DNA from: an uncultured Alphaproteobacteria bacterium | Lineage (GTDB): Bacteria; Pseudomonadota; Alphaproteobacteria; RF32; CAG-239 | Reading direction: 5' to 3' | DNA: 63,748 bases | Assembly (NCBI GenBank): GCA_944392265.1 | Contig: CALXWC010000007.1 | Location: 1-63,748 of the forward strand | Shown: piece after piece, positions 36,397 through 45,658 of the stretch | Layout: each line of letters begins with the position of its first letter | How positions within the stretch are numbered: position 1 is the stretch's first letter | Program-made: the position numbers and the translations under genes | Notes under the pieces: generated by a model | Databases searched by the model: none | Told to the model about the DNA's origin: nothing | Seen by the model: the letters and a program-made list of their open reading frames with translations, nothing else

Positions 36397-36530
36397 AAAT
36401 TTTATTCTTTCTTCTTAAAAAACTTTAACTTTAATCACAAAATATATGAAAAATTTTTTATTCGCAATATATTATTAACTATGCTAATATATATAATTAT
36501 TAAAAATTAACCAATCACGGGAGGCATATC

Positions 36531-36968
36531 ATGAAAAAAATGGTGGATATAGATTTTGGCTCTTCTAGATATGAACAGCTTGTGGCTTTGCGTTATAAAA
36601 TTTTGTTGGAACCGTTGGGCTTAAAGTTTTTGGATTCTTACCGTGATAAAGAGGTTAACTATCTGCATATCGGTTGTGTGGAAAGTTTGGATGATAGCTT
36701 GGTCGGTGGTTTGCTCCTTGTTCCGGTTGATAATGATACCATTCGTTTGATGCAGGTTGCCGTTGATACAAAATATCAGGGCGAAGGAATTGGGCATATG
36801 ATGGTTAAATATGCTGAAAAACGCGCTAAAGAGGTTGGTTATTCAAAAATTGTGATGCATGCAATGCTTACGGTTGTGAGCTTTTATGAAAAAATGGGAT
36901 ATGTCCAAGAAGGTGATATTTTTGAAGAAAGCGGTATCACATTTGCCAAGATGGTTAAAGATTTATAA
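36531..36968 (+). CDS. GNAT family N-acetyltransferase
   Basis: 145 residues. The acetyl-CoA-binding motif A is LMQVAVDTKYQGEGIGHMMV (about 67-86), followed by HAMLTVVSFYEKMGY. The N-terminal LRYKILLEPLGL resembles ElaA/GNAT proteins acting on small molecules or protein N-termini; substrate unknown. It has a perfect GGGAGG 6 bases before the ATG, in contrast to the next two genes. Own terminator. Confidence 0.9.
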   Translation: MKKMVDIDFGSSRYEQLVALRYKILLEPLGLKFLDSYRDKEVNYLHIGCVESLDDSLVGGLLLVPVDNDTIRLMQVAVDTKYQGEGIGHMMVKYAEKRAKEVGYSKIVMHAMLTVVSFYEKMGYVQEGDIFEESGITFAKMVKDL

Positions 36969-36971
36969 GTA

Positions 36972-36998
36972 AAAGCTGTCATTCGACAGCTTTTTTTA
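36972..36998 (+). terminator. Terminator after the GNAT gene
   Basis: AAGCTGTC / GACAGCTT stem, ATTC loop, T7 tract. Confidence 0.93.
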
Positions 36999-37029
36999 TT
37001 GACAATTTTTTGTCTATGTGGCACAGAAT
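36999..37029 (+). promoter_or_regulatory. Possible promoter of WYWIG gene 1
   Basis: TTGACA is clear and begins right after the preceding terminator. The -10 is poor: CAGAAT at a 19-base spacing is the best candidate. Confidence 0.35.
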
Positions 37030-37061
37030 AAGAGTTTTTTTATATTATTAATATTAAAGCT

Positions 37062-37661
37062 ATGGAAAAAAAAGAAAAGAAACGTTTGGAAGAGTCTTTA
37101 TCTCTGGTGTTGAACAATCAAGAAATTCTCTTGAAAAAAAGGTTCGAAACTTATTGTGATGAAGAAACTCTTTTGAAGTATGCCATTACCCCGAATGTTT
37201 TACTGATGAGTGACACAGGTGGTTATACGGCATATATCGGAACAAACGGAGACTGCAATTTTTTGAAAAGTAAATTTTCCGGTAAAGTGGGTTTATCCGG
37301 AAATGTTTGGTATTGGGTTGGTATTGCGCCTTTGGAGAAGATTAAAAGTATTCTTGTCGGAAAGCGCCAATATTTTACCCGAGTTGTCAAAAAACTAGAT
37401 TTTTTGGATGCTGTTTTGCTTTTTACGCAAGTCTTGTCTAAAGATATTTTGTGTGAAAGCCAAAAAAGCAAGGTAAAAGCTTATGTCGGAGCTTATCGCT
37501 TGGCCAAAGAACTGAAGAGAAAATTCGGCGGCAAAAGCGGTTATACCAACCAAACTTATTACTGGATCGGTGAAGCTGATCGAGTAGATGTCTTCAATGT
37601 CTATAATAGTTATAAAAGACAGGGAAAGCATTTTAATCGTAAAAAATTGCTAGCGTTTTAA
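37062..37661 (+). CDS. WYWIG-repeat protein 1, orphan-cassette type
   Basis: 199 residues, family not recognised. It contains two copies of a unit of about 35 residues: AYIGTNGDCNFLKSKFSGK ... NVWYWVG (about 57-88) and AYVGAYRLAKELKRKFGGK ... YYWIG (about 140-171). Both share Y-(I/V)-G, L-K-x-K-F-x-G-K-x-G and Y-W-(I/V)-G. The C-terminus is basic (SYKRQGKHFNRKK). Cytosolic by appearance. Leader ATATTATTAATATTAAAGCT with no real Shine-Dalgarno. The next gene is a paralogue. Confidence 0.68.
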   Translation: MEKKEKKRLEESLSLVLNNQEILLKKRFETYCDEETLLKYAITPNVLLMSDTGGYTAYIGTNGDCNFLKSKFSGKVGLSGNVWYWVGIAPLEKIKSILVGKRQYFTRVVKKLDFLDAVLLFTQVLSKDILCESQKSKVKAYVGAYRLAKELKRKFGGKSGYTNQTYYWIGEADRVDVFNVYNSYKRQGKHFNRKKLLAF

Positions 37662-37672
37662 AAATTTTTTTT

Positions 37673-37702
37673 TAGGTATCTCTTCGGAGGTACCTTTTTT
37701 TT
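37673..37702 (+). terminator. Terminator after WYWIG gene 1
   Basis: Stem AGGTATCTC / GGAGGTACCT (one G-T pair) and T8. Confidence 0.88.
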
Positions 37703-37712
37703 ATTTTTAAAT

Positions 37713-37740
37713 TTGACTTTTAGTTTATTTGGTGTAACTC
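37713..37740 (+). promoter_or_regulatory. Promoter of WYWIG gene 2
   Basis: TTGACT, 16-base spacer ending GTG, TAACTC. Confidence 0.55.
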
Positions 37741-37770
37741 TCCCAATGTTTTATTAATTATTATTAAATT

Positions 37771-38385
37771 ATGGAAAAGAAACGAAAAATACAAATTTTG
37801 AAAAAGCTTGAAGATACTTATCAAGCATGGAAAGCTCAAATTAATATTTCATCAAATGTTGATAATATTGAAGAGATTGTAGAACTTGTCGGAAGAGCAA
37901 CTGCTCTTGGAACAATTGTTTTGTCTCAAAGCAGAGCGCTTTCTGCTTATATCGGAACACATACCCAGTGTGACTTGTTAAAAGAAAAATTTGACGGGCA
38001 AGTCGGTTGCGTGAGTAATGTGTGGTATTGGATAGGTGGGGAAAATACGGATGATATTTCTTCTGTGGTGAAAAACTTAAAGAAAAACTTAATCATAACC
38101 GTTCCTGATGATGATTTTTTGGAGATGACGCTTCTTGCGGGCGAGATGATGTCTTTGGACATTGTTTATGCCGGTGATGAAAAAAATGGTCGCGTTTGTT
38201 ATCTTGGTGCATTTAAGCCGAGCTGTTTGCTTAAGAAAAAGTTTGGCGGCAGAATCGGAAAGTCTTATAACCTTTGGTATTGGATTGGAAATGCCGATTT
38301 TGATGCCGTGTCACCGGTTTATAAAGCATATCAGCAAAAAGAGCCACGTTATCGCCGTAAAAAAATTGTATTAAAAAATTCTTAG
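37771..38385 (+). CDS. WYWIG-repeat protein 2, orphan-cassette type
   Basis: 204 residues, tandem paralogue of the preceding gene with the same plan: helical N-terminus, repeat 1 AYIGTHTQCDLLKEKFDGQ ... NVWYWIG (about 60-91), a linker with DDDFLEMTLLAGEMMSLDI, repeat 2 YLGAFKPSCLLKKKFGGR ... NLWYWIG (about 144-174) and a basic end (PRYRRKKIV). The linker also matches protein 1 (LDFLDAVLLFTQVLSKDI), so each half is a larger repeat. Leader TTATTAATTATTATTAAATT, no Shine-Dalgarno. Function unknown. Confidence 0.68.
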   Translation: MEKKRKIQILKKLEDTYQAWKAQINISSNVDNIEEIVELVGRATALGTIVLSQSRALSAYIGTHTQCDLLKEKFDGQVGCVSNVWYWIGGENTDDISSVVKNLKKNLIITVPDDDFLEMTLLAGEMMSLDIVYAGDEKNGRVCYLGAFKPSCLLKKKFGGRIGKSYNLWYWIGNADFDAVSPVYKAYQQKEPRYRRKKIVLKNS

Positions 38386-38389
38386 ATTA

Positions 38390-38422
38390 AAAAAAACTCC
38401 TAGTTAAACTAGGAGTTTTTTT
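38390..38422. terminator. Bidirectional terminator between WYWIG gene 2 and ettA
   Basis: AAAACTCCTAGT / ACTAGGAGTTTT hairpin with flanking A and T runs. Confidence 0.93.
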
Positions 38423-38428
38423 GTTTTG

Positions 38429-40108
38429 TTAGCGTTCTAACTTTTTATATTTAATGCGATGCGGATTACATGCATCATCACCTAAACGACGGCGTTTATC
38501 TTGCTCATAGTCATCAAAGTTACCTTCAAACCACTCAACATGTCCGTCACCTTCATAGGCCAAAATATGGGTTGCCAAACGGTCTAAGAACCAACGGTCG
38601 TGGGAGGTAACCAAAACGCATCCCGGATAAGCCATAATACCTTCTTCTAAAGAACGCAAAGTATCTACATCCAAGTCGTTGGTCGGCTCATCAAGCAAAA
38701 TGACATTGGCGCCTTTTTTGAGCATTTTTGCCATATGGACACGATTTCTTTCACCGCCTGAGAGTTGTCCGACTTTCTTTTGTTGATCACCACCCTTGAA
38801 GTTAAACTGACCGACATAAGCACGAGACGGAATGGTCTTTTTGCCCAATTCAAGCATATCTAAACCATCAGAAATTTCTTCCCATACGGTTTTGTTGGCA
38901 TCAAGTTCATCTCTTGACTGGTCAACATAACCCAAGTCAACCGAATCGCCAATTCGAATCGTTCCAGAATCGGGTTTTTCTTGTCCGGTAATCATGCGGA
39001 ACAAGGTGGTTTTTCCGGCACCGTTCGGACCAATAATACCAACAATGGCACCCTTTGGAATTTTGAATGATAAATTATCAATCAAAACTTTATCGCCATA
39101 AGCTTTGGTAATGTTTTCTGCCTCAATGACCAAGTCACCCAAACGCTCATTCATCGGAATGTTGATATAAGCTTGAGTAATTTTGTCTTTAACGGCGGCA
39201 TTTAACAATTCATCATAAGCTTTAATACGGGCTTTAGATTTGGCTTGGCGTGCCTTTGGATTTTTTTGAATCCATTCTAACTCGTTAGCCAAAGTTTTTT
39301 GACGAGCATTTTCTTCACGAGCTTCTTGTGCCAAGCGTTTTTGTTTTTGTTCCAACCAAGAAGAATAGTTACCTTCATAAGGAATACCTTGTCCACGGTC
39401 TAATTCCAAAATCCAACCGGTTACATTATCCAAGAAGTAGCGGTCGTGGGTAACCATAACCACTGTGCCTTTATAATCTTGCAAGTGTTTTTCCAACCAT
39501 GCAACAGACTCTGCATCTAAGTGGTTGGTCGGCTCATCAAGGAGCAACATATCCGGTTTTTGTAACAACAAGCGGCAAAGAGCCACACGACGTTTTTCAC
39601 CACCAGAAAGTTTGGTTACATCGGCATCTGCCGGCGGACAGCGCAAAGCATCCATCGCAATTTCAATGGTGCGTTCCAAATCCCAACCGTTGCAAGCGTC
39701 AATTTTTTCTTGCAATTCGGCTTGTTCTTCAATAAGCGCATTCATCTCATCATCGCTCATGGGTTCGGCAAACTTCATTGAAACTTCTTCAAAACGTTTT
39801 AATAAATCTCTGGTTTCACCCAAGCCATCCATAATATTTTCCATTACATTTTTGGATGGGTCTAATTTTGGTTCTTGTTCCAAATATCCAACCTTAACAC
39901 CCTCAGCGGCCCAAGCTTCACCGTTGAACTCTTTATCAACGCCGGCCATGATTTTTAATAAGGTAGATTTACCGGCGCCGTTCACACCCAAAACACCAAT
40001 TTTGGCGCCGGGTAAGAAGGAAAGGGTGATACCTTTGAATAATTCTTTTCCTCCGGGGAAAACTTTGGTTAAATTTTGCATTACATAAACGTATTGATAC
40101 GCTGCCAT
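38429..40108 (-). CDS. ettA: ABC-F ATPase, energy-dependent translational throttle EttA
   Basis: 559 residues from the ATG at complement 40108 (GGAGAAAG upstream). Two ABC domains without membrane part: Walker [10 protein letters not shown] and GPNGAGKTT, signatures LSGGEKRR and LSGGERNR, both followed by [12 protein letters not shown] / [10 protein letters not shown]. The linker between them carries [20 protein letters not shown], typical of EttA. The protein gates entry into elongation according to ATP/ADP. Confidence 0.96.
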   Translation of the reverse strand: MAAYQYVYVMQNLTKVFPGGKELFKGITLSFLPGAKIGVLGVNGAGKSTLLKIMAGVDKEFNGEAWAAEGVKVGYLEQEPKLDPSKNVMENIMDGLGETRDLLKRFEEVSMKFAEPMSDDEMNALIEEQAELQEKIDACNGWDLERTIEIAMDALRCPPADADVTKLSGGEKRRVALCRLLLQKPDMLLLDEPTNHLDAESVAWLEKHLQDYKGTVVMVTHDRYFLDNVTGWILELDRGQGIPYEGNYSSWLEQKQKRLAQEAREENARQKTLANELEWIQKNPKARQAKSKARIKAYDELLNAAVKDKITQAYINIPMNERLGDLVIEAENITKAYGDKVLIDNLSFKIPKGAIVGIIGPNGAGKTTLFRMITGQEKPDSGTIRIGDSVDLGYVDQSRDELDANKTVWEEISDGLDMLELGKKTIPSRAYVGQFNFKGGDQQKKVGQLSGGERNRVHMAKMLKKGANVILLDEPTNDLDVDTLRSLEEGIMAYPGCVLVTSHDRWFLDRLATHILAYEGDGHVEWFEGNFDDYEQDKRRRLGDDACNPHRIKYKKLER

Positions 40109-40176
40109 CACTTTCTCCATTTATTATTAATCTGGCAAAGAGTATATAGGTTAAAACAAATTATGCAAGTAAGGAT

Positions 40177-40794
40177 TTAGCGGTAAGAACGAGAGATGTG
40201 TCCGATGCCGCTGTCTTCTTGTTCATATGAATCATAATCAGATGATGAGCTTTGTTGGGCTGTGCTATTTAACAATTCATCTGCTTGTTGTGATAAGTTA
40301 TGATAATTTTCATATGAAGCAGTGTTATCGCTAGTTTTTTGATTCTTTGGTGCCACCTCTAAATTTGGTGTGATTTTAGAATCGTATATTTTGCTGGCAT
40401 CATAAGGAATCTTTGGTGTGATAATTTCACCATCGGGCATTTTTAAGGTGCCGTCCGCATAAAGCGTGATATTAAATATATCTTGGTCATCAAACAGGCG
40501 TCTGGTTTCTCCGCACAAATAGCCGGCATCCATTCTTTTGTTGAGATATATTTCTGCCTTTTGTGAATTATAGATATATAAGCCTTCTTGCAAAGCCGAC
40601 TCGCTTGGTGCTTTGGTGAGCAAAATGGCTCTGGCCAAAAGCTCAAAACGGTCATATCGGCTGGCATTGCAAGCCAAGCCTTGTCCGGCAACAATGCCTA
40701 AAGACTTTGCTTCTTCATAGTAGCTGACTTGAGCATAAGCATTTCCGATATTTAAGGCATACCCCATCAGAGCTGCAAACAAAAGCTTTTTCAT
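40177..40794 (-). CDS. Secreted hypothetical protein
   Basis: 205 residues. Cleavable signal peptide (KKLLFAALMGYALNIGNAYA), then a small helical domain with two Cys (GLACNASRYDRF and GYLCGETRRLF) that may form a disulfide, and a low-complexity Ser/Gln/Asp tail. AAGGAG precedes the ATG. Likely periplasmic. No recognised family. Confidence 0.75.
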   Translation of the reverse strand: MKKLLFAALMGYALNIGNAYAQVSYYEEAKSLGIVAGQGLACNASRYDRFELLARAILLTKAPSESALQEGLYIYNSQKAEIYLNKRMDAGYLCGETRRLFDDQDIFNITLYADGTLKMPDGEIITPKIPYDASKIYDSKITPNLEVAPKNQKTSDNTASYENYHNLSQQADELLNSTAQQSSSSDYDSYEQEDSGIGHISRSYR

Positions 40795-40889
40795 CTTAAG
40801 ACTCCTTATTATTTGAATGTCAGTCTAATAAAAAATCTGAAAAATGCAAAGCTTTCTCCGCCTTTTATAACAATTATCTAAAATTATGG

Positions 40890-40918
40890 TTGACAAAATG
40901 ATTGTTTTGCCTTAAGTT
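40890..40918 (+). promoter_or_regulatory. Promoter of rpmJ
   Basis: TTGACA, 17-base spacer, TAAGTT, about 30 bases before the rpmJ start. Confidence 0.65.
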
Positions 40919-40948
40919 GCGGTCAAATGCTTATGAAGAGGAAAAAAA

Positions 40949-41074
40949 ATGAAAGTTTATAGCTCATTAAAAACTAAAAAAATTCGCGATAAAGATTGCA
41001 AAATCGTTCGTCGTAAAGGTCGCGTTTATGTTATTAACAAAAAGAATCCTAAGCTCAAAGCTCGTCAAGGATAA
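40949..41074 (+). CDS. rpmJ: 50S ribosomal protein L36, zinc-free form
   Basis: 41 residues: [18 protein letters not shown], then [19 protein letters not shown] and ARQG. This is the longer L36 type lacking the four-residue zinc site (as in YkgO); only one Cys remains. Typical of alphaproteobacteria. GAGGAAA lies before the ATG. Stand-alone gene with its own promoter and terminator, away from the main ribosomal clusters. Confidence 0.96.
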   Translation: MKVYSSLKTKKIRDKDCKIVRRKGRVYVINKKNPKLKARQG

Positions 41075-41105
41075 TTTTTGTTGAGAGATAATTTAGTTCA
41101 GAATT

Positions 41106-41137
41106 AAAATCCGCTGTATTTAGGCGGATTTTTTTTA
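41106..41137 (+). terminator. Terminator after rpmJ
   Basis: AAATCCGC / GCGGATTT stem and T8 tract. Confidence 0.9.
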
Positions 41138-41155
41138 TGTAGCAATCATTATTGC

Positions 41156-41190
41156 AAAAAAAAGCCCTATTTCTATAGGGCTTTTTTTAG
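41156..41190. terminator. Terminator at the end of pyk (bidirectional)
   Basis: AAAAGCCCTAT / ATAGGGCTTTT stem with TTCT loop and T/A tracts on both sides. Confidence 0.92.
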
Positions 41191-41204
41191 GTTAAATTTT
41201 AGGT

Positions 41205-42629
41205 TTATGGTACATAAATCGTATGTAACATATTGGTGCGGCCTTTTTCATTGAGCGGGAAACCTGCCGTGATAATAAGGTGCTCACCTGATTTTACAAT
41301 TTTGGCTTCTTTGGCAACACGGATGGCAACTTGCTCAACCTTATCAAAACTCTTGAAGCCTTCTTTGTTGATATAGCTTGTTACACCCCAAACCAAAACC
41401 ATTTGTCTTGCCACTTTTTCATCCGGAGTAACGGCTAAAATCGGTAAGTTTGGTCTTTCTTTGGCGGCCAAAAATGTGGTGAAACCGGAAGATGTGAAGG
41501 TGACTATGCCTGCAACGTCTTTTAATACGTTGGCAACTTCACTTGCGGCATAAGTAATCGAATCGGCTTCTCCGGAGCAACAATCTGTTACTTTTGAGCG
41601 GTTAACCAAACGATAGAACAAGTCATCATTTTCTACTTGTTTGATGATGTTATTCATCATTTGAACGGCTTCTATCGGATATTTTCCGGCAGCTGTTTCT
41701 GCAGACAACATAACAGCATCAGCCCCATCATAAACAGCGGTTGCCACGTCTGAAACTTCTGCTCTGGTTGGGGTTGGATTGTTTATCATTGATTCTAACA
41801 TTTGGGTCGCAACAATGACCGGACGTGCGTGCTTTCTGCAAACAGAAACAATTTTCTTTTGCAAAACAGGAACGGTATATACCGGACATTCAACACCTAA
41901 ATCTCCTCTGGCAACCATGATGGCATCGGAGAGTTTAACAATCTCTTCCAACTCGTCAATGGCGCTGGGTTTTTCTAACTTGCTGACCAATAATGCCTTG
42001 TTGCCGATTAAGGCTTTTGCTTCTCTGACATCATCTGCTTTTTGCACAAAAGATAAGGCAACCCAATCAACACCTAATTTGAGAGCAAATTTTAAGTCTT
42101 CTTTATCTTTTTCAGTAATGGCTGAAATCGGTAAAGATGTGTTTGGTAAGTTTACACCTTTGTGAGAAGATAAAAAGCCCGGAACAACAACTGTTGTAAT
42201 GGCATAATCTTGTCCGACTTCTTCAACGTGCAATTTGATGTTACCGTCATTTAAGAGCAAATCTTCTCCGGCTTTAAGAGCTTCAAAAATTTCTTTATGC
42301 GGTAAGCAAACTCTGTTTTCATCACCTAGAGACGGGTCTAAGTCAAGGCGGAATTTTTGACCTTCTTTTAAAAGAACGCCTTCACCTTTAAAGTTTCCGA
42401 CTCTTAGTTTTGGTCCTTGCAAATCAGCTAAAATGGAAATGTAACGACCTTTTTGTTTTTCTAATTTGCGGATGAAATTAATTCTGTCTTTATGCTCCTC
42501 ATGAGTTCCGTGGCTAAAGTTAACACGGAAAGCATCTGCACCGGCATCAATTAATTTTTCGATTTGTTCTTTGCTGGCAGAAGAGGGGCCTATTGTTGCT
42601 AAAATTTTAGTCTTTGTTCTTAAGGGCAT
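41205..42629 (-). CDS. pyk: Pyruvate kinase
   Basis: 474 residues from the ATG at complement 42629, with GAAAGGTG upstream. Converts phosphoenolpyruvate and ADP to pyruvate and ATP, the last step of glycolysis. TKILATIGPSSASKEQIEKL (4-23), VNFSHGTHEEH, and the active-site MVARGDLGVE are present, with the C-terminal regulatory domain. Single-gene unit. Confidence 0.97.
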   Translation of the reverse strand: MPLRTKTKILATIGPSSASKEQIEKLIDAGADAFRVNFSHGTHEEHKDRINFIRKLEKQKGRYISILADLQGPKLRVGNFKGEGVLLKEGQKFRLDLDPSLGDENRVCLPHKEIFEALKAGEDLLLNDGNIKLHVEEVGQDYAITTVVVPGFLSSHKGVNLPNTSLPISAITEKDKEDLKFALKLGVDWVALSFVQKADDVREAKALIGNKALLVSKLEKPSAIDELEEIVKLSDAIMVARGDLGVECPVYTVPVLQKKIVSVCRKHARPVIVATQMLESMINNPTPTRAEVSDVATAVYDGADAVMLSAETAAGKYPIEAVQMMNNIIKQVENDDLFYRLVNRSKVTDCCSGEADSITYAASEVANVLKDVAGIVTFTSSGFTTFLAAKERPNLPILAVTPDEKVARQMVLVWGVTSYINKEGFKSFDKVEQVAIRVAKEAKIVKSGEHLIITAGFPLNEKGRTNMLHTIYVP

Positions 42630-42785
42630 TGTAAACACCTTTCTTTCTAAATTTCTTTTTATGCACTATACAGCAAATTTATTAAAAAGCATTAAAATTT
42701 ATCCAAATTATGCAAAAAAGATTTTGCTTGTCAAAAAAAAAATTGCTTGTTATTCTCGCTAAAAATTAATTATGGGAGAAAAAAT

Positions 42786-43046
42786 ATGGCTGATGAGGAA
42801 AATTCAAATGAAGTTGGCGGTATTGCCGCTGACAGATTGCGCTCTTTAATTGAACGTATTGAGCGTTTGGAAGAAGAAAAAGCTGCAATCGGTTCTGATA
42901 TCAGAGATGTGTATGCCGAAGCTAAATCTGCCGGTTTTGATGTGAAAATTATGCGCGCCATTATTAAATTGCGCAAGATGAATGCCGCAGACAGAGATGA
43001 ACAAGAATATCTCTTGGATGTGTATAAAAAAGCTTTAGATATCTAA
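42786..43046 (+). CDS. gapR: GapR-like nucleoid protein (DUF2312)
   Basis: 86 residues from ATG 42786 with GGGAGA upstream. The whole protein fits DUF2312: DRLRSLIERIERLEEEKAAI then GSDIRDVYAEAKSAGFDVKI and IKLRKMNAADRDEQEYLLD. GapR binds overtwisted AT-rich DNA ahead of replication and transcription and is an alphaproteobacterial marker. In an AT-rich genome like this it may have broad occupancy. Own terminator. Confidence 0.95.
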   Translation: MADEENSNEVGGIAADRLRSLIERIERLEEEKAAIGSDIRDVYAEAKSAGFDVKIMRAIIKLRKMNAADRDEQEYLLDVYKKALDI

Positions 43047-43069
43047 ACGAATCAAGGTTTATAAAAAAA

Positions 43070-43095
43070 AGCGGGACTATTCCCGCTTTTTTTTA
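43070..43095. terminator. Bidirectional terminator between gapR and chromate genes
   Basis: AAAAGCGGGA / TCCCGCTTTT hairpin flanked by A8 and T8. Confidence 0.93.
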
Positions 43096-43611
43096 TAACT
43101 TAAATACAATACCTATTAAAGCAGACAAACAGATATAAAATATCGGACTCTTTTTTTGATAATGTATCAAAACAAAAAATAATATAAAGAACAGCCAGTT
43201 TTTCCAATTTAATAAGGTTAATTTGGCAACTTCCAAACCGGCAAAAAGAATCAGGGCAATAACTGCCGGTCTGATACCGCTTAGCAAACCTGAAACCCAA
43301 ATGTTTTCCTTAAATTTTTTTAAGAGTTTGGCTATGATTAAGATGATGATTACCGAAGGGGTAACCAACCCGATGGTGGCGCAAATTCCCCCTAAGATGC
43401 CTGAAACTTGATATCCGGCAAAGGTGGCCATGTTTACACCTAAGGGCCCTGGTGTGGACTCTGAAATGGCAATCATATTGGTTAAATCTGCCGTAGTGAA
43501 CCAATGATATTTTTCAGATAAATCAAACAAAAAGGGAATCGTGACCAATCCGCCGCCGATGGCAAATAAACCGATTTTGAAAAACTCATAAAACAAAGTC
43601 AGATAAATCAT
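43093..43611 (-). CDS. Chromate transporter, half-size subunit 2
   Basis: 172 residues, about six membrane segments. CHR-domain pattern: FFKIGLFAIGGGLVTIPFL near 9-27 and ISESTPGPLGVNMATFAGY near 49-67. Short-chain CHR proteins work as pairs with opposite topology. Its start overlaps the stop of the partner gene by four bases (ATGA), so translation is coupled. Confidence 0.9.
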   Translation of the reverse strand: MIYLTLFYEFFKIGLFAIGGGLVTIPFLFDLSEKYHWFTTADLTNMIAISESTPGPLGVNMATFAGYQVSGILGGICATIGLVTPSVIIILIIAKLLKKFKENIWVSGLLSGIRPAVIALILFAGLEVAKLTLLNWKNWLFFILFFVLIHYQKKSPIFYICLSALIGIVFKL

Positions 43612-44162
43612 TCTTTTTTACCTTTCTTTTTTTGTGGAAGCGCATATATAAACGTTCCGGCCAAAGCGGCTAAAATCACAATGATAATGGCTGAAACATT
43701 AAATAAAATAAGCAATAAGCAAGCGCATAAAAATATGGCAATGCCCCAATGGTCGGCTATACCTTTTTTGCCAAGCTTGATTAATGTTTCTAAAATCAGT
43801 GCCGTCACGGCTATTCTGATACCGGCAAAAGCATAGTTTACATAAGTATTTCCCATATAAATGCTTAAGACGGCGGCAATGAGCGTGATGATAATGATTG
43901 AAGGCGCAATTATGCCTAATGTGGCAATACAGCCTCCTAAGATACCTTTCCTTTTATAACCAATGAAGGTTGATACATTAACGGCAATTACTCCCGGGGT
44001 GCATTGACCGATGGAAAAATAATCCAACAATTCTTCGTCAGTTGTCCATTTTTTCTTTTTGACCAATTCATCTTGTAATAGCGGAAGCATGGCGTAGCCG
44101 CCGCCGAAAGTGAATAACCCAACCTTGAAAAACGAAAAAAATAAAGTTAAAAGCTCTTTCAT
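43608..44162 (-). CDS. Chromate transporter, half-size subunit 1
   Basis: 184 residues. Same CHR pattern as the partner: FFKVGLFTFGGGYAMLPLL near 11-29 and GQCTPGVIAVNVSTFIGYK near 52-70. TAAGGA precedes the ATG. Together with the following gene it makes a complete two-domain CHR transporter; substrate may be chromate or another anion. Divergent from pntAA, sharing a 79-base gap. Confidence 0.9.
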   Translation of the reverse strand: MKELLTLFFSFFKVGLFTFGGGYAMLPLLQDELVKKKKWTTDEELLDYFSIGQCTPGVIAVNVSTFIGYKRKGILGGCIATLGIIAPSIIIITLIAAVLSIYMGNTYVNYAFAGIRIAVTALILETLIKLGKKGIADHWGIAIFLCACLLLILFNVSAIIIVILAALAGTFIYALPQKKKGKKE

Positions 44163-44241
44163 TTTATTCCTTAGTTATTTTTTAGTTTTTTTATATTATA
44201 TTTTTTTTATCTTTGATTGTCTTTGCTGTAAAGGTAAAAAT

Positions 44242-45339
44242 ATGATATTTGCAAGCTTAAAAGAAATTAGACCTCATGAAAAAAGAATCGCGGTTACTCC
44301 GGAAATCGTACAAAAAATCGTGCAATGGGGACATGATTTTTTGATTGAAAAAAATGCCGGAAAAGAATCCGGTTTTTCTGACGAAATGTTTGAAAAATCC
44401 GGTGCAAAAATTATGGATAATCCAAAGAAAATTTATGCTCAGGCCGATGTGGTGTTCAAGATTTGGGGACCAACTCGCGAGGAAGAAAAATATTTGCAGC
44501 AAGACCAGATTATTATTGCGCATTTTGAGGCGCAAAATAATGCCGAACAAATTGAGCGTTTGAAAAAAATAGGCGTGAAATGTTTTGCTTTAGAGCTTTT
44601 GCCCAGAATATCCCGCGCGCAAAGTATGGATATTTTATCTTCTCAAAGTAATTTGGCCGGATATAAAGCCGTGATTAATGCCGTTTTTTATCAAGATAAA
44701 GTTGTGCCGATGATGATGACGGCGGCAGGAACCGTACCTCCGTTGAAGTTTTTAATTTTGGGTGTCGGTGTGGCCGGTTTGCAAGCCATTGCAACGGCAA
44801 AACGCTTGGGCGGAATTGTCTATGCTCAAGATGTGCGCAAAGAAGTGAAAGAACAAGTGGAATCTTTGGGCGGGCGTTTTTTAGAACTTAAAAATGAAGA
44901 AAATTTTGCAGATAAAACAGGCTATGCCACCGAGACATCTGCCGAGTATCAAAAAAAGCAAAAAGACTTATTGCTTTCTCAACTCAAACAATCTGACGTG
45001 GTGATTACAACCGCGCAAATCCCCGGAAAAAAAGCTCCGCTTTTGATTGACAAAGAGATGTTGCAAGCTCTTTCTCAGCCGATTGTGATTATGGATATGG
45101 CGGCAAGCAGCGGCGGCAATGTTGAAGGCTCAAAAGACAATGAATGGGTGTCTATCGGCTCGGCAAAAATTTGTGGGTGTTCTAACTTGGTCTCTGAATT
45201 GGCTCCGAGTGCAAGCAAACTTTTTGCGCAAAATGTTTTTAACTTTGTGCAAAAAGCTTATGATTTGCAAACACATGAGCTGATTTTTGATGCTAATGAT
45301 GAAATCTTTGCCAAAACCAATATTACGCAAAATATTTGA
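44242..45339 (+). CDS. pntAA: NAD(P) transhydrogenase alpha subunit, part 1
   Basis: 365 residues from ATG 44242 with AAGG upstream. Domain I that binds NAD(H). RPHEKRIAVTPEIVQKI (10-26), GVGVAGLQAIATAKRLGGIV, and VITTAQIPGKKAPLLI are family motifs. In this organism the alpha chain is split, as in Rhodospirillum rubrum. The trans-membrane enzyme couples proton flow to NADPH formation. Confidence 0.95.
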   Translation: MIFASLKEIRPHEKRIAVTPEIVQKIVQWGHDFLIEKNAGKESGFSDEMFEKSGAKIMDNPKKIYAQADVVFKIWGPTREEEKYLQQDQIIIAHFEAQNNAEQIERLKKIGVKCFALELLPRISRAQSMDILSSQSNLAGYKAVINAVFYQDKVVPMMMTAAGTVPPLKFLILGVGVAGLQAIATAKRLGGIVYAQDVRKEVKEQVESLGGRFLELKNEENFADKTGYATETSAEYQKKQKDLLLSQLKQSDVVITTAQIPGKKAPLLIDKEMLQALSQPIVIMDMAASSGGNVEGSKDNEWVSIGSAKICGCSNLVSELAPSASKLFAQNVFNFVQKAYDLQTHELIFDANDEIFAKTNITQNI

Positions 45340-45355
45340 AACAGGAGAAAAACAA

Positions 45356-45658
45356 ATGGATATATGGACCTTAATGACAATTTTTGTTTTGGCTTGCTTT
45401 GTTGGATATTTTGTGGTTTGGGGTGTCACTCCGGCTTTGCATTCGCCGTTGATGAGTGTGTCTAACGCTATTTCGGGTATTGTTATTATCGGGGCGCTAA
45501 CACTTGCCGGTGCGGAAAATATGGATGAAAGCAAAATCTTTGCTCTTTTGGCAGTGTTTTTAGCGGCCGTTAATATATTTGGCGGATTTGTCGTTTCTCA
45601 ACGGATGTTGATGATGTTTAAGAAAAAAACTTCTTCTGCGCAAAAGGAGAATAAATAA
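45356..45658 (+). CDS. pntAB: NAD(P) transhydrogenase alpha subunit, part 2
   Basis: 100 residues, three membrane helices. FVGYFVVWGVTPALHSPLM and SVSNAISGIVIIGAL match the membrane domain of the alpha chain. CAGGAGA precedes the ATG. The stop codon overlaps the pntB start (TAATG), so expression is coupled. Confidence 0.95.
   Translation: MDIWTLMTIFVLACFVGYFVVWGVTPALHSPLMSVSNAISGIVIIGALTLAGAENMDESKIFALLAVFLAAVNIFGGFVVSQRMLMMFKKKTSSAQKENK

Noticed and set aside
43093..44162. A single chrA broken by a frameshift
   Set aside because: Each half begins with its own start, complete CHR motif and, for the first, a ribosome site; paired half-size CHR proteins are a known arrangement.
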